Source: an uncultured Mucispirillum sp.
GTDB lineage: Bacteria > Chrysiogenota > Deferribacteres > Deferribacterales > Mucispirillaceae
Length of the DNA: 64,000 nucleotides
Direction of reading: 5' to 3'
Assembly (NCBI GenBank): GCA_944324465.1
Contig: CALUWI010000001.1
Location: 159,023-223,022, forward strand
Shown: positions 1 through 8,136 of the stretch, one piece after another
How positions within the stretch are numbered: the first letter of the stretch is position 1
Layout: every line of letters starts with the position of its first letter
The notes under the pieces: generated by a model
Told to the model about the DNA's origin: nothing
The model's input: the letters and a program-made list of their open reading frames with translations, nothing else
Database searches by the model: none
Program-made: the position numbers and the translations under genes

Positions 1-1086
1 GTCACTTTGGATATTTGTATCCATTTTTGTTTCTTCTATAAAGTGTAAAAGCAGTTCATCTAAATCGATAATAACAGCAGTGTTTGGATAAACTGATGAT
101 AATACTGGGTCATACATTATATTTAATTCACCATATTCTGTATCTATTTTATCAAGAGAAATTCCATACTCTTTTAATAATGAGCCGCCGCCACCTGCAA
201 ATGTTTTAATGGCATTATCATTAAGTTTCGCATTAAAGCCAGAGCCTGTAAGCATTACTTTATCCCCTGCTGAGCCTTTATCTGCCATAGCACCTAAAAT
301 TTCATTAATAGTGCCTACTTTAAATTTATCAGGGCTTGTAATACTCATTACATTAGTTTTAATATAGTGGAAAAGTCCGCCAGTAACATATAAAGGCTCA
401 CTGCCTGATAAATCCTTTTTTGGCTCGCCAAACATTAAAGACTGCTCAATATCGTTTTGATGAAGTCTTAATATTTTATTTCTTTCTGCCTTTCTTCTGC
501 TTTCAGCTGATGTGCCGTCATCACCGTATTCTCCCTGGCGGAGTTTATTCCGTGTGATTTTTAATGTTCTTCTAAAAGTCTGGCAGTAGTTAAAGTTATC
601 TTTTTTAAGCAATACCGTACCTTTTGGTGCTGTGCTGCCCTCTGGGTATGCTACAGAAATATTTACAAGGGTTGCATTAGTGTCATCTGCATCTGCTGCA
701 ATTTCTTTTGCACTTGTAACACCATATCCCCTTGTAACAGTTAATGTTTTACCACTTACGGCTGTTACTCTCATCTGCTCATGGGTTTTAATGTCTTTAA
801 TAATAGAGCCTTCTGTTAAAAAAGTAACATTATCTTCATCTGTTACAACAGTTAAAGATGTTTCAGAAGAACCTGTTGGTGTTACTTTAAATGTTGGCTT
901 ATTAAGCCTTGTTTCAAGCCATTCAAATTTTTGGTTTGTTTCGCTTATTACTCTGCCGCGAGCCTGCAGCATCATAAATAATGGGGATAATTTTGCATTT
1001 TGAAATATTTTATCCCTTAAGCCTACGCTTCTTTTTACTAATTCTGATTGTGTGTTTGTTGTATATGTATCATAAATTACGCTCAT
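1..1086 (-). CDS. Phage major capsid protein (SU10-like), 3' end cut by window edge
   Basis: Open frame of 362 codons running off the left edge, so the C-terminus is missing. It starts at the ATG complementary to 1084-1086 behind a strong AAAGGAG site. The protein begins MSVIYDTYTTNTQSEL and contains a TEGSIIKDIKTHEQM stretch followed by a LTVTRGYG motif, the TRG-type region common in SU10-family (HK97-fold) capsid proteins, then a glycine-rich AGGGGS loop near residue 310. Position directly after portal and scaffold-like genes fits a major head protein that forms the icosahedral shell. The family call rests on sequence recognition and gene order. Confidence 0.75.
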   Translation of the reverse strand, partial: MSVIYDTYTTNTQSELVKRSVGLRDKIFQNAKLSPLFMMLQARGRVISETNQKFEWLETRLNKPTFKVTPTGSSETSLTVVTDEDNVTFLTEGSIIKDIKTHEQMRVTAVSGKTLTVTRGYGVTSAKEIAADADDTNATLVNISVAYPEGSTAPKGTVLLKKDNFNYCQTFRRTLKITRNKLRQGEYGDDGTSAESRRKAERNKILRLHQNDIEQSLMFGEPKKDLSGSEPLYVTGGLFHYIKTNVMSITSPDKFKVGTINEILGAMADKGSAGDKVMLTGSGFNAKLNDNAIKTFAGGGGSLLKEYGISLDKIDTEYGELNIMYDPVLSSVYPNTAVIIDLDELLLHFIEETKMDTNIQSD

Positions 1087-1108
1087 TTTTTATCTCCTTT
1101 ATAAATTT

Positions 1109-1801
1109 TTATATAAAATTTTCATAGCCTGCCTGTTTCTGGCTTGCATTTGCATAGTTACCGCCCTTTATTGCTTTTGGCGGAAATACTGTGTTTTCAT
1201 TTATACCTGCTTGTGCCTTTTTATCTGACACTAAACCTTTATATATATTATCATAAAATGTAATAAGGGTTTCTATATCCCCTTTCATACGGGACATAAT
1301 TATATTTTTTGCATCTCTGTATGCCATATTTTCAAAAGCATTTCTTGCTGCAGTTTCTACCTGCTCATACATTGTGCCGTATTTTTCATGCAGGCTTTTT
1401 TCAAACTGCTTCATTTTTATTTCCTGCTCTTTTTCTTTTAATGCCTGCTGTTTAAAGTATTCAAAATATTCCCTGTGTGCTACATTTTCCATATTAAATT
1501 TTTCACCAGTATATTTTTCCACAAGAGATACTGCCTGCTCATTAATATACTTAATATCTTCAAGGCTTAAGCCCTCAATATAAGATACTGCTGGAGTATT
1601 TGCATGTATATTCCCTGCTGTATTTTCTTTTTGGGCTGCCTGCTCCTGCTCCTTTCTTTTTGCATAAAGCATTTCAAAAACTGATAAAATTTCTACAGGA
1701 ATATTTTTTTCATCAATATTTCCAGTTTTACATTTATCTAAAAACTCCTGAATATCCATATTTTTACTGTTTGTTTCTTTATCTTTTATATTTTCATTCA
1801 T
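1109..1801 (-). CDS. Phage scaffold-like protein
   Basis: A 230-residue, highly charged, Gln/Glu/Lys-rich protein predicted to be mostly helical, with a coiled-coil-like stretch around residues 95-150 (KQQALKEKEQEIKMKQFEKS). It has an AAGGAGTA ribosome site seven bases before ATG. It lies between the portal-side genes and the capsid gene, the usual place for a head scaffolding or capsid-assembly protein in tailed phages. No protease motif is visible, so a scaffold fused to a prohead protease is unlikely. The function is inferred from position and composition only. Confidence 0.5.
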   Translation of the reverse strand: MNENIKDKETNSKNMDIQEFLDKCKTGNIDEKNIPVEILSVFEMLYAKRKEQEQAAQKENTAGNIHANTPAVSYIEGLSLEDIKYINEQAVSLVEKYTGEKFNMENVAHREYFEYFKQQALKEKEQEIKMKQFEKSLHEKYGTMYEQVETAARNAFENMAYRDAKNIIMSRMKGDIETLITFYDNIYKGLVSDKKAQAGINENTVFPPKAIKGGNYANASQKQAGYENFI

Positions 1802-1805
1802 TTTT

Positions 1806-2054
1806 TTACTCCTTATTTACTGATTTATTTATCAGCATTTTTTTTGCGTCTTCTCCATGAGAAATATCACGCTTTATATCATCATCTATTTTCTTTATTA
1901 TATAAGCCATACCATGCAGCTTTCTAATATTTTCACCCTTTTCTAAGGACACAAATATTTCTTTTTCATAAGTTTTTAAAAGCGGTAAAATATATTCGGC
2001 TGCAAGTATAGCTTTTTCGCCTTTTTCTATACGGCTTTTAAGAATGTTTTTCAC
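1806..2054 (-). CDS. Small phage protein of unknown function
   Basis: An 82-residue, Lys/Glu-rich helical protein starting MKNILKSRIEKGEKAI. The start is GTG, supported by an AGGTG site just upstream inside the end of the portal gene; the two genes overlap by 17 bases. It ends four bases before the scaffold-like gene. I do not recognise a family. Its place between portal and scaffold suggests a head-assembly accessory protein, but nothing in the sequence proves this. Confidence 0.5.
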   Translation of the reverse strand: MKNILKSRIEKGEKAILAAEYILPLLKTYEKEIFVSLEKGENIRKLHGMAYIIKKIDDDIKRDISHGEDAKKMLINKSVNKE

Positions 2055-3783
2055 TTTGCACCTGCTCTCTCAGCTTATCTAAACTTATCAGATAATTTTC
2101 TGTATCTTTAAGCCCGCTTTCTTCTAATATTTTTGCCATCAAGTTTCTTATGCGTTTATTATCTGTTAAATTCCTTGGCTCGCCTATTTCTATCATCATA
2201 GCAAGTGCATTATTTAATGCTCTGCGTCTTGTATCTTCATGCCCGCTTGATAAAGACTGGGATATATTTAAATCAAAATCTATATCCTTTATATCCTGCG
2301 GATTTATCTCTATTGTATCATTTAAAAGACGCACAACCTGCTTATTATCCATAAACCTTTGGTTCTGATATACTAAAAATCTGTATGTTTCTTTTAAAGT
2401 TTCCGCAAAATTTAAAACAATAGCCTGAACCTGTGCGTTGGCTGATTCATACTTTATAACTGCTTCTGTTGCTGTCTGACTTTCAACTGACTGTTTCAAG
2501 CCATGTTTCATTTCGCTTACCCCTGTTACCTTTTGGTTTTCCTTATCAAAATATTCCACTAAGGAAAATGAATTCTCACTTATTACTTCAAAGGGCTCTG
2601 GAGCAAATATATTATTAATATCTGCACTATCCCGCACTGCCACATACTGCTCACTTGTTACCATTTGTGAAGGATTAAGCAAATCATCTACTTTATAAAA
2701 TATCTTCCTGTTATTATTCCGCCTTGTATTTTCTAATATTTCCCTTATTAATGCTGTCTTTATTATCTGAGTGTTTTCAGAAAGCTCTGCAAGCCCTCTG
2801 CCTGCTATACTGTCCATTGATAAAAATGGTGCAAATACAAAAAAAGGATACATTGAATAAGTATTTTCTTCTATTGATAATATCTGACTGCCACAGTAAG
2901 TTATCACCACATCTTCTAATAAGCCGTCATTATCAATATCTATCCTGCCCCAGTATTCATTAAGCATATACAGCTTTCGTGCCTTATTTTTATCGCTGTA
3001 AGACACATACTGAGTTTTATTCACATCATCATCTTCATAAGTGTAAATATTATCTTTTATTTTTGAGATATTTTTATATACCCCCTCTTTTTCCCTGCGG
3101 ATTAAATAATCATAATTTACCAGCTTCCTGTGTATTACATAATCTGCTTCCTGTAATGATAATGCACTTGCATCAAATAAAAATTCATTATATGGCAGCA
3201 CTTCAAAAACAGGCTGATTTTTGCTGATATATGATACCTTATATTTTACCCTGTACTTTTCTATACCGTTTATATATACAGGGTCTGATTTTACATTAAA
3301 GCCTGCATCAATTAATGACTGCAGTTTTTCATAAGTTACAACTTCCTCTATTTCTTTTTCACCATACTCTTTTATCCACAATACCTTTAATGCAGCACAG
3401 CCTGTTATAAGTGCATTTGTAATAAGCCGTGTAAATATAGTATGGTACGGATTTTGTGCTGTTATCTGGTAATTTAATAAAGCCTGCATTTTTGCTGCAT
3501 TTTCTTCATCTTCACCGCTTCTTGCTGTAACTTCTACAGGATTAGATGAAAACAGAAGTTTATTAATATCAGGCATTAATGCTCTGATAGTTACTAATAC
3601 ATCACGGCTGATAAAAGAACTTTCAGGCATTCTGTATTTTTTAGTATCTATCTTCTCACCATTATAAAGCTCATAATATTTTTTAAATTTTGGCTTTAAA
3701 TGCTGGTTATAGTAACTTAAAGCCTGTTCTTTATCCCTTTTTATAATCTCTAAAATATCTTTATCTTCTAATTTTACTTTCAT
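2038..3783 (-). CDS. Phage portal protein
   Basis: A 581-residue protein with the long helical layout of P22-type portal proteins. Around residue 75 it has the MPDINKLLFSSNPVEV segment and the following RSGEDEENAAKMQALLNYQI stretch typical of this group, then a wing region with a Ca-like loop (IDIDNDGLLEDVVITY) and the C-terminal helix set with SEMKHGLKQSVESQTATEAV. Portals form the dodecameric ring at one capsid vertex through which DNA is packaged and ejected, working with the large terminase, whose gene lies just upstream (16-base gap). Length matches the family. It appears intact, so this prophage module is not obviously decayed here. Confidence 0.85.
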   Translation of the reverse strand: MKVKLEDKDILEIIKRDKEQALSYYNQHLKPKFKKYYELYNGEKIDTKKYRMPESSFISRDVLVTIRALMPDINKLLFSSNPVEVTARSGEDEENAAKMQALLNYQITAQNPYHTIFTRLITNALITGCAALKVLWIKEYGEKEIEEVVTYEKLQSLIDAGFNVKSDPVYINGIEKYRVKYKVSYISKNQPVFEVLPYNEFLFDASALSLQEADYVIHRKLVNYDYLIRREKEGVYKNISKIKDNIYTYEDDDVNKTQYVSYSDKNKARKLYMLNEYWGRIDIDNDGLLEDVVITYCGSQILSIEENTYSMYPFFVFAPFLSMDSIAGRGLAELSENTQIIKTALIREILENTRRNNNRKIFYKVDDLLNPSQMVTSEQYVAVRDSADINNIFAPEPFEVISENSFSLVEYFDKENQKVTGVSEMKHGLKQSVESQTATEAVIKYESANAQVQAIVLNFAETLKETYRFLVYQNQRFMDNKQVVRLLNDTIEINPQDIKDIDFDLNISQSLSSGHEDTRRRALNNALAMMIEIGEPRNLTDNKRIRNLMAKILEESGLKDTENYLISLDKLREQVQSEKHS

Positions 3784-3799
3784 AATATTATACCTTTAA

Positions 3800-5236
3800 T
3801 TACCTTAACATTACAGAAGGCAGCTGCCTTTTATCTGAACGCACATTTCCTGCAAATGTTAATGCAAGAGCATCTGCACAATCAGGACTTGCAAGCCCCC
3901 GTTTTTTCATATCCTGCTTTTTCTCTAAAAGAATTTGAGCATTATCACCTCTGAAATAATATTCAGGCCCTGCTAAATCTTCCTTTAAATCTGTATCCTG
4001 GGGAATATCTGCCATTTTCAGCCAGTCCGCCATTAAACACCACATTTCAGCCCGTTTATTAATATATTTATCTTTTCTTTCGGGTCTGCCTGCAAAATCC
4101 ACTCCTGTTACATTGTAACCCATCCACTTAAGCCTGTCGTAAACTCCTGCACCTACTCCGCCCATATCAATAAATACGCCGTCAGGTTTAAAATCGTTTA
4201 TCTCTCTTATTACTGCATCAGAAACTTCCAGAGTATCAAGTGATGAGTACTTTTTTAAATCGTAAAGTTTTAAACCCTGCCGCCTTGCTATTACTGTTTT
4301 ATCTTCTCCAAACCTTGCCACATCAACACCTAATATCCTTGGTGCATGAATATATACACTTTCTTCTATATTTCTTTCTGCTGCAGCTGTAATATCATCC
4401 CGCTTAATCAAAGAAGCACTGCCCCCAGACGGAAACTCACCAAGCACTCTAACTTTTACAAAGTCGCTGTCTAATCCGTAATCTTCCACCCATTTATTTA
4501 TCTGCCTTTTATCTGTTATAGGCACTGTGCGGCTGTCCACTTTTTTAGTTATCCACCTGTGCCTAAACCTGCCAAAACATTCATAAAATCTGCCGTCACT
4601 TCTTGTTGGGTTGCCAAAGCATACAAAAAATATTTGTGTGTCTTTATCTGTTAATGCTCCCTCTGCTACTTCCCATATACATGATGGTATGGCTGATGCT
4701 TCATCAAATATAATTAATATTCTGCCGCCCTGATTATGCAAGCCTGCAAATGCCTCCGGCCTGTGCTCACTCCAGGGAATAGCATCTATCCGCCATGTTT
4801 TTTCATACCTTTCATCACTGGAATATATGGCTGTTTTGCTTACTTCAAACATACTTTCCACAATAGAAAGCCTGTGCCATTTTGCAAGCTCTGCCCATGT
4901 TTTGCTTTTAAGCTGATGCTCTGTATTTGCAGTGATTACCCCCTTTGTATTAGGTTTTGTTGCCAGTGCCCAGAGAGTAAGCCATGAAACAAGAGCACTT
5001 TTGCCTATTCCATGGCCAGATGATACTGCAATCTGCACAGCTTCACTTAAGCTGATTATGCCGTCCCTTAAATTTATAAGCACATCTTTCTGCCAGTCTA
5101 ATATGCTGTGGTTTTTAAGCTCATCTTTACCCCATGGAAAAGCCGCCTGCACAAATAAAAGCGGGTCGCTTTCTGTGCGGGCTAAAATATATGCTAAATC
5201 ATGTGCTGCAGCAGATGATGCACGCTTTTTACTCAT
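3800..5236 (-). CDS. Phage terminase large subunit
   Basis: About 478 residues from the ATG at 5236, which I prefer over 5251 because a GAGG site precedes it. The ATPase part has a Walker-A-like SSGHGIGKSALVSW (about residues 80-95) and a Walker B ending in DEASAI (about 175). The C-terminal nuclease part contains GVDVARFGEDKT (first acidic metal ligand), FIDMGGVGAGVYDRL and SPDCADALALTF, the usual RNase-H-like acidic triad positions. The enzyme cuts concatemeric phage DNA and pumps it into the head. It overlaps the small-subunit gene by 8 bases, indicating coupled translation. Confidence 0.9.
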   Translation of the reverse strand: MSKKRASSAAAHDLAYILARTESDPLLFVQAAFPWGKDELKNHSILDWQKDVLINLRDGIISLSEAVQIAVSSGHGIGKSALVSWLTLWALATKPNTKGVITANTEHQLKSKTWAELAKWHRLSIVESMFEVSKTAIYSSDERYEKTWRIDAIPWSEHRPEAFAGLHNQGGRILIIFDEASAIPSCIWEVAEGALTDKDTQIFFVCFGNPTRSDGRFYECFGRFRHRWITKKVDSRTVPITDKRQINKWVEDYGLDSDFVKVRVLGEFPSGGSASLIKRDDITAAAERNIEESVYIHAPRILGVDVARFGEDKTVIARRQGLKLYDLKKYSSLDTLEVSDAVIREINDFKPDGVFIDMGGVGAGVYDRLKWMGYNVTGVDFAGRPERKDKYINKRAEMWCLMADWLKMADIPQDTDLKEDLAGPEYYFRGDNAQILLEKKQDMKKRGLASPDCADALALTFAGNVRSDKRQLPSVMLR

Positions 5237-5600
5237 CCTGCTGAGCCTCATCTATAAGTTTTTTTGCATTCTGCATAAGCTCTGCCATATCATCTTTGCC
5301 GGCTGTTACTTTATCACTGTAACCAAAGCTGCATTTTAAGTTAAATATGACTCCTGTTGTTGCATAGCTTTTATCTGTAAGCATATCAATTGTCTGGCTT
5401 TCCATTCTTAGCTTAATGCGGTTAATAACTGGTGCAAATTCTGGATTTTTTTCAAGCTCTAAAAACTCGCTTTTATCTGCAAATCCCATGTAATATGAGA
5501 TGCCGGCTATTGAGCATGGCTTATTCTGCTGCTCCTGCTCTGCAAAATAGCTTTCTGCCATTTTTTCTAAATCTTTTGGTTTTTTATATTTTTTATTCAT
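5229..5600 (-). CDS. Phage terminase small subunit
   Basis: A 123-residue protein with a clear AAGGAAAA site before its ATG. The N-terminal half (KPKDLEKMAESYFAEQ, then CSIAGISYYMGFADKSEFLEL) has the helix-turn-helix layout of phage DNA-packaging small subunits, which recognise the packaging start site. The C-terminus is an acidic helix. It is the first gene of the leftward head operon and overlaps the large-subunit gene. No integrase or lysogeny gene lies to its right, so those parts of the prophage, if present, must be outside the window. Confidence 0.75.
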   Translation of the reverse strand: MNKKYKKPKDLEKMAESYFAEQEQQNKPCSIAGISYYMGFADKSEFLELEKNPEFAPVINRIKLRMESQTIDMLTDKSYATTGVIFNLKCSFGYSDKVTAGKDDMAELMQNAKKLIDEAQQDE

Positions 5601-5875
5601 TATTTTTCCTTAATTATTTTATTTATCATTTGCTATATGGCTAATATATACAAGAAAAAATATCAGGTGTCCGTTATGTCCGAAAAAGATAAGGAAATGA
5701 AAAAGATTATATATAACCAGTATTAAACCATTACAGATAAAAATATACTTTCATAAACTTAACTTAAAATTTTCAATATAAAAAACAATATTTTTACTTG
5801 ATAATATGCTGATTAAAATATATAATATCTCCGATTATAATATTTTATGGATAGTATTTATTACGGTGAATTATT
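5601..5875. other. Spacer between prophage operon and chromosomal genes
   Basis: AT-rich, no long ORF. It holds a short direct repeat, TGTCCG, spaced by three bases at 5668-5682, and a 16-codon frame (starting MSEKDKEMKK) on the plus strand from 5677 that I cannot support as a gene. It should contain the promoter of the leftward head operon. It could also hold the prophage boundary, but I see no recognisable attachment site. Confidence 0.3.
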
Positions 5876-6793
5876 TTGGTTAAAAAATTACTAATATTAT
5901 TGTGTCTTATTGTTATGCCATTATATGCTGCTGCTTTTGATAAACCGTTCTTTGTAGACAGCTACTCTGGTATTGAGTTTAAAAGACTTAATAACAAAAC
6001 ATATTTAGCTGTTTATGAAGTTACTCAGGAACAGTGGTATAAAGTAATGAATACTGCCCCATTCTATTTTAATAAAGGCGGTTCTTATCCTGCTGAATCT
6101 GTTTCTATTGGCGATATTCAGAAATTTTTAAATACATTAAATGCAGCAACACAGTCTAATTACAGGCTTCCAACAGTAGCTGAATGGAAAGAAGCAGTTG
6201 GCGAAGTTCGTATAAATAGAGATGATGTTTGTTCTTATGCAAACTTTTATGATATTTCATCTAATGCAGTTAACAGGTTTGGCAATGCTTACTTTGAATG
6301 TGATGACAAATTCCCAAATACTGCACCAGTAGGCTCTTTCTCTGCTAACAGTAAAGGATACTATGATTTATTCGGCAATGTAAAAGAATGGCTCTGTAAC
6401 TCAGAAAGTGACAGAACTAATACATGTGCAAATCTGCTTGGTGCTGCAAGCCTTGCAGTTGCAGGCGGCGGATTTAGTGACGGTCCAAAAGAAATGAGAA
6501 AAGTTGTAAAAGATGAAAGAACTTCTTTAAGATATGCAGGTCTTGGTTTCAGACTGGCAGTTGATGCAGCATCTATTAACTCTAATGCAGTTACTGATAA
6601 TATTAATAAACCAAATGTTTTAGCACCTGTTACTACTGTACCTGTTGCTCCAGTAGAAGAAAATACTCAATACACTCCACCAGCTTCAGCACTAGATAAC
6701 CAAAGAAATGATGTAACAAATAACCCAGAACAAAATCAGGATGAGCCGCTGCCTGAAAGAAAATTTAAATTCCTGCCATTTTTAAGAGATTAA
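5876..6793 (+). CDS. Exported SUMF1/formylglycine-generating-enzyme-fold protein
   Basis: 305 residues with a TTG start preceded by GGTGA. It has a signal peptide (MVKKLLILLCLIVMPLYAAA). The body shows the family landmarks in order: PAESVSIGDIQKFLNTLN, YRLPTVAEWKEAV, GYYDLFGNVKEWLCN and a final RYAGLGFRLAV. In true formylglycine-generating enzymes the segment before the last motif carries catalytic cysteines. Here it reads AGGGFSDGPKEMRK without cysteine, so sulfatase activation is unlikely and a binding or structural role is more plausible. The last 80 residues are a Pro/Asn-rich tail ending in a basic KFKFLPFLRD. It appears monocistronic. Confidence 0.75.
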   Translation: MVKKLLILLCLIVMPLYAAAFDKPFFVDSYSGIEFKRLNNKTYLAVYEVTQEQWYKVMNTAPFYFNKGGSYPAESVSIGDIQKFLNTLNAATQSNYRLPTVAEWKEAVGEVRINRDDVCSYANFYDISSNAVNRFGNAYFECDDKFPNTAPVGSFSANSKGYYDLFGNVKEWLCNSESDRTNTCANLLGAASLAVAGGGFSDGPKEMRKVVKDERTSLRYAGLGFRLAVDAASINSNAVTDNINKPNVLAPVTTVPVAPVEENTQYTPPASALDNQRNDVTNNPEQNQDEPLPERKFKFLPFLRD

Positions 6794-6807
6794 GGAAGTA
6801 AACCCTG

Positions 6808-6834
6808 ATTTTATCCAAAAAAGTTGGATAAAAT
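6808..6834 (+). terminator. Hairpin after the SUMF1-like gene
   Basis: Perfect 9-bp stem ATTTTATCC / GGATAAAAT around a 9-base loop, 15 bases after the stop codon. The following bases are AT-rich but there is no clean T-run, so termination strength is uncertain. Confidence 0.45.
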
Positions 6835-6867
6835 ATATAAACAGAAACTGAAAAGTCTATAATTTTT

Positions 6868-7020
6868 TACAAGCTGGAACATTATAAGATTCTTCGCTGT
6901 CGCTCTGAATGACAAGGGTAGGATGCCCGCCCGCTTGCGTAAGTGCGGGAGGGGAGCGTCTTTTGCGACGCAAGGACTTTCCGACGAATAGGAAGGAATG
7001 AAAAGTCCGCAGCTGGACCG
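6868..7020. repeat. GC-rich hairpin block in the intergenic region
   Basis: In an otherwise AT-rich spacer (6794-7186) this block is distinctly GC-rich. It contains nested dyads: CCGC..CGCTT-GCGT-AAG..GCGGG around 6929-6952, GCGTC-TTTTGC-GACGC around 6957-6972, and GGACTTTCC paired with GGAA..AAGTCC up to about 7011. It starts with a TTCGCTGTCGCTCTGAATGAC-like segment. This looks like a dispersed palindromic repeat of foreign or selfish origin, not coding. Confidence 0.5.
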
Positions 7021-7074
7021 AAATTTTTATTATTGTTTAAACAGTTATTACAATTATTTATATTTTTACATATA

Positions 7075-7125
7075 TTACCAAGTAGTTATAGCATTTTTTA
7101 ATAAAAAAATGGGGTACCCCAGCAT
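7075..7125. repeat. Possible degenerate end of the MITE-like element
   Basis: The stretch AGTTATAGCATT followed by A7 and TGGGG closely resembles the right end of the element at 54406-54828 (AGTTATTAGCATT, A7, TGGGGG). The outer tip differs (TACCCCAGC), and no convincing left end or target duplication was found upstream. It may be a decayed relative or a chance match in AT-rich DNA. Confidence 0.3.
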
Positions 7126-7161
7126 ATTATTTTCTTGACACATGTAAAAATACACTATACT
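7110..7161 (+). promoter_or_regulatory. Promoter with an upstream 12-bp palindrome
   Basis: A perfect palindrome TGGGGTACCCCA (7110-7121) sits 13 bases before a consensus -35 TTGACA (7135-7140), followed after 15 bases by TATACT (7156-7161). It is placed to drive the metzincin-like lipoprotein gene; the palindrome could be an operator or an accidental structure. Confidence 0.5.
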
Positions 7162-7186
7162 CTTAATTATAATAAAGAGGTGGCTT

Positions 7187-8005
7187 ATGAAAAAAATCAA
7201 TTTAATCTTCTTATCATTGCTATTTGGCTGTGTGCTTTTTACAGTAAGCTGTGCAGACCAAGACACAGATACAAATGGGGGGGGGATAGCTGGTTACGGT
7301 CCTGGATATGACCCTAATGACCCAATAGATGCTAAATATCCATACTGGCGAGTTACTATAAAAGATTTTGGCTGCAGCAATGGCACTACATGCACTTGGA
7401 CAGTAGCAGAAAAAAAAGCAGCTATTAAAATAATGGCAAGGCTTCGTGCTATGCTAAATATTCCAGAATTTCAAGATGTTTTTAGGAAAAATGCTCCATA
7501 TATTGTAGATAAAGATGCTTCTTATGAAGGCTCTCCATATTCTGTAACTATGGGTTCCACATATGATACAGAAAGATTATTATGGTCTATTCTTAATGCT
7601 GATTTTGAAGTCACTTATAGAAAACAAGATAGTCTTAGTGGCGGTATAGCTTCTGCAAATGTGGGTAAAAGTTTATATGTTCAGCTTGGGTATAACCCTG
7701 ATGTATATAATTTTGATTATGTTTGTAACTTTCCAAATACAACTTATACAGGAACAGGAAATAGTGGATATGTTTCTCATACATCTCTAGTATTTCATGA
7801 GCACTTACATAATATGGGTATGACACATGAAAATACAAGTAAAGAGCGTCCTGATGAAGTATCAAGAATACAAATGGTTTTATTTAATTGGTGGTATAAT
7901 GGTAATCCTAAATTAGAAACATCTCATCAAGCACAAATAGATGAAATTACAAAATATTATTTAGAAAAGTATGCTCATTTACTTGAAAGTGATACTTCAA
8001 ATTAG
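7187..8005 (+). CDS. Metzincin-like zinc-metalloprotease lipoprotein, possibly phase-variable
   Basis: 272 residues with a lipoprotein signal (MKKINLIFLS... ending FTVSC, Cys about residue 22), behind AAGAGGTGG. Near residue 207 it carries FHEHLHNMGMTHE, a full HExxHxxGxxH zinc site typical of metzincins. A methionine in RIQMVLFNWW, about 20 residues on, may be the Met-turn. The protein is therefore predicted to be a surface or periplasmic protease tethered by lipid. Codons 31-33 are a run of nine G (7277-7285), an exceptional homopolymer in this AT-rich DNA; gain or loss of one base would switch the gene off. No known subfamily recognised. In the present sequence the frame is open. Confidence 0.7.
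   Translation: MKKINLIFLSLLFGCVLFTVSCADQDTDTNGGGIAGYGPGYDPNDPIDAKYPYWRVTIKDFGCSNGTTCTWTVAEKKAAIKIMARLRAMLNIPEFQDVFRKNAPYIVDKDASYEGSPYSVTMGSTYDTERLLWSILNADFEVTYRKQDSLSGGIASANVGKSLYVQLGYNPDVYNFDYVCNFPNTTYTGTGNSGYVSHTSLVFHEHLHNMGMTHENTSKERPDEVSRIQMVLFNWWYNGNPKLETSHQAQIDEITKYYLEKYAHLLESDTSN
7277..7285 (+). repeat. G9 homopolymer inside the lipoprotein gene
   Basis: Nine consecutive G residues encoding Gly-Gly-Gly just after the lipobox. Such tracts are classic slipped-strand contingency loci; the present length keeps the gene in frame. Confidence 0.7.
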
Positions 8006-8035
8006 ATATATTCATCTATTAAATTAAAAATTTAG

Positions 8036-8069
8036 CAGAGTGTTAAAAAAATATTTTTCTAACACTCTG
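8036..8069 (+). terminator. Hairpin terminator after the lipoprotein gene
   Basis: 10-bp stem CAGAGTGTTA / TAACACTCTG around a 14-base A/T loop, 31 bases after the stop codon. The 3' side continues TATTAAATAA, only weakly T-rich. Confidence 0.6.
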
Positions 8070-8136
8070 TATTAAATAACTTATATTTTTACAGAAAAAA
8101 TTATTTTTAGTGCTTATCCTAAAATTTTTAGATAAA

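Noticed and set aside
632-1003. Plus-strand ORF of 123 codons opposite the capsid gene
   Set aside because: It lies wholly antisense to the well-supported capsid protein frame and has no ribosome site or family features.
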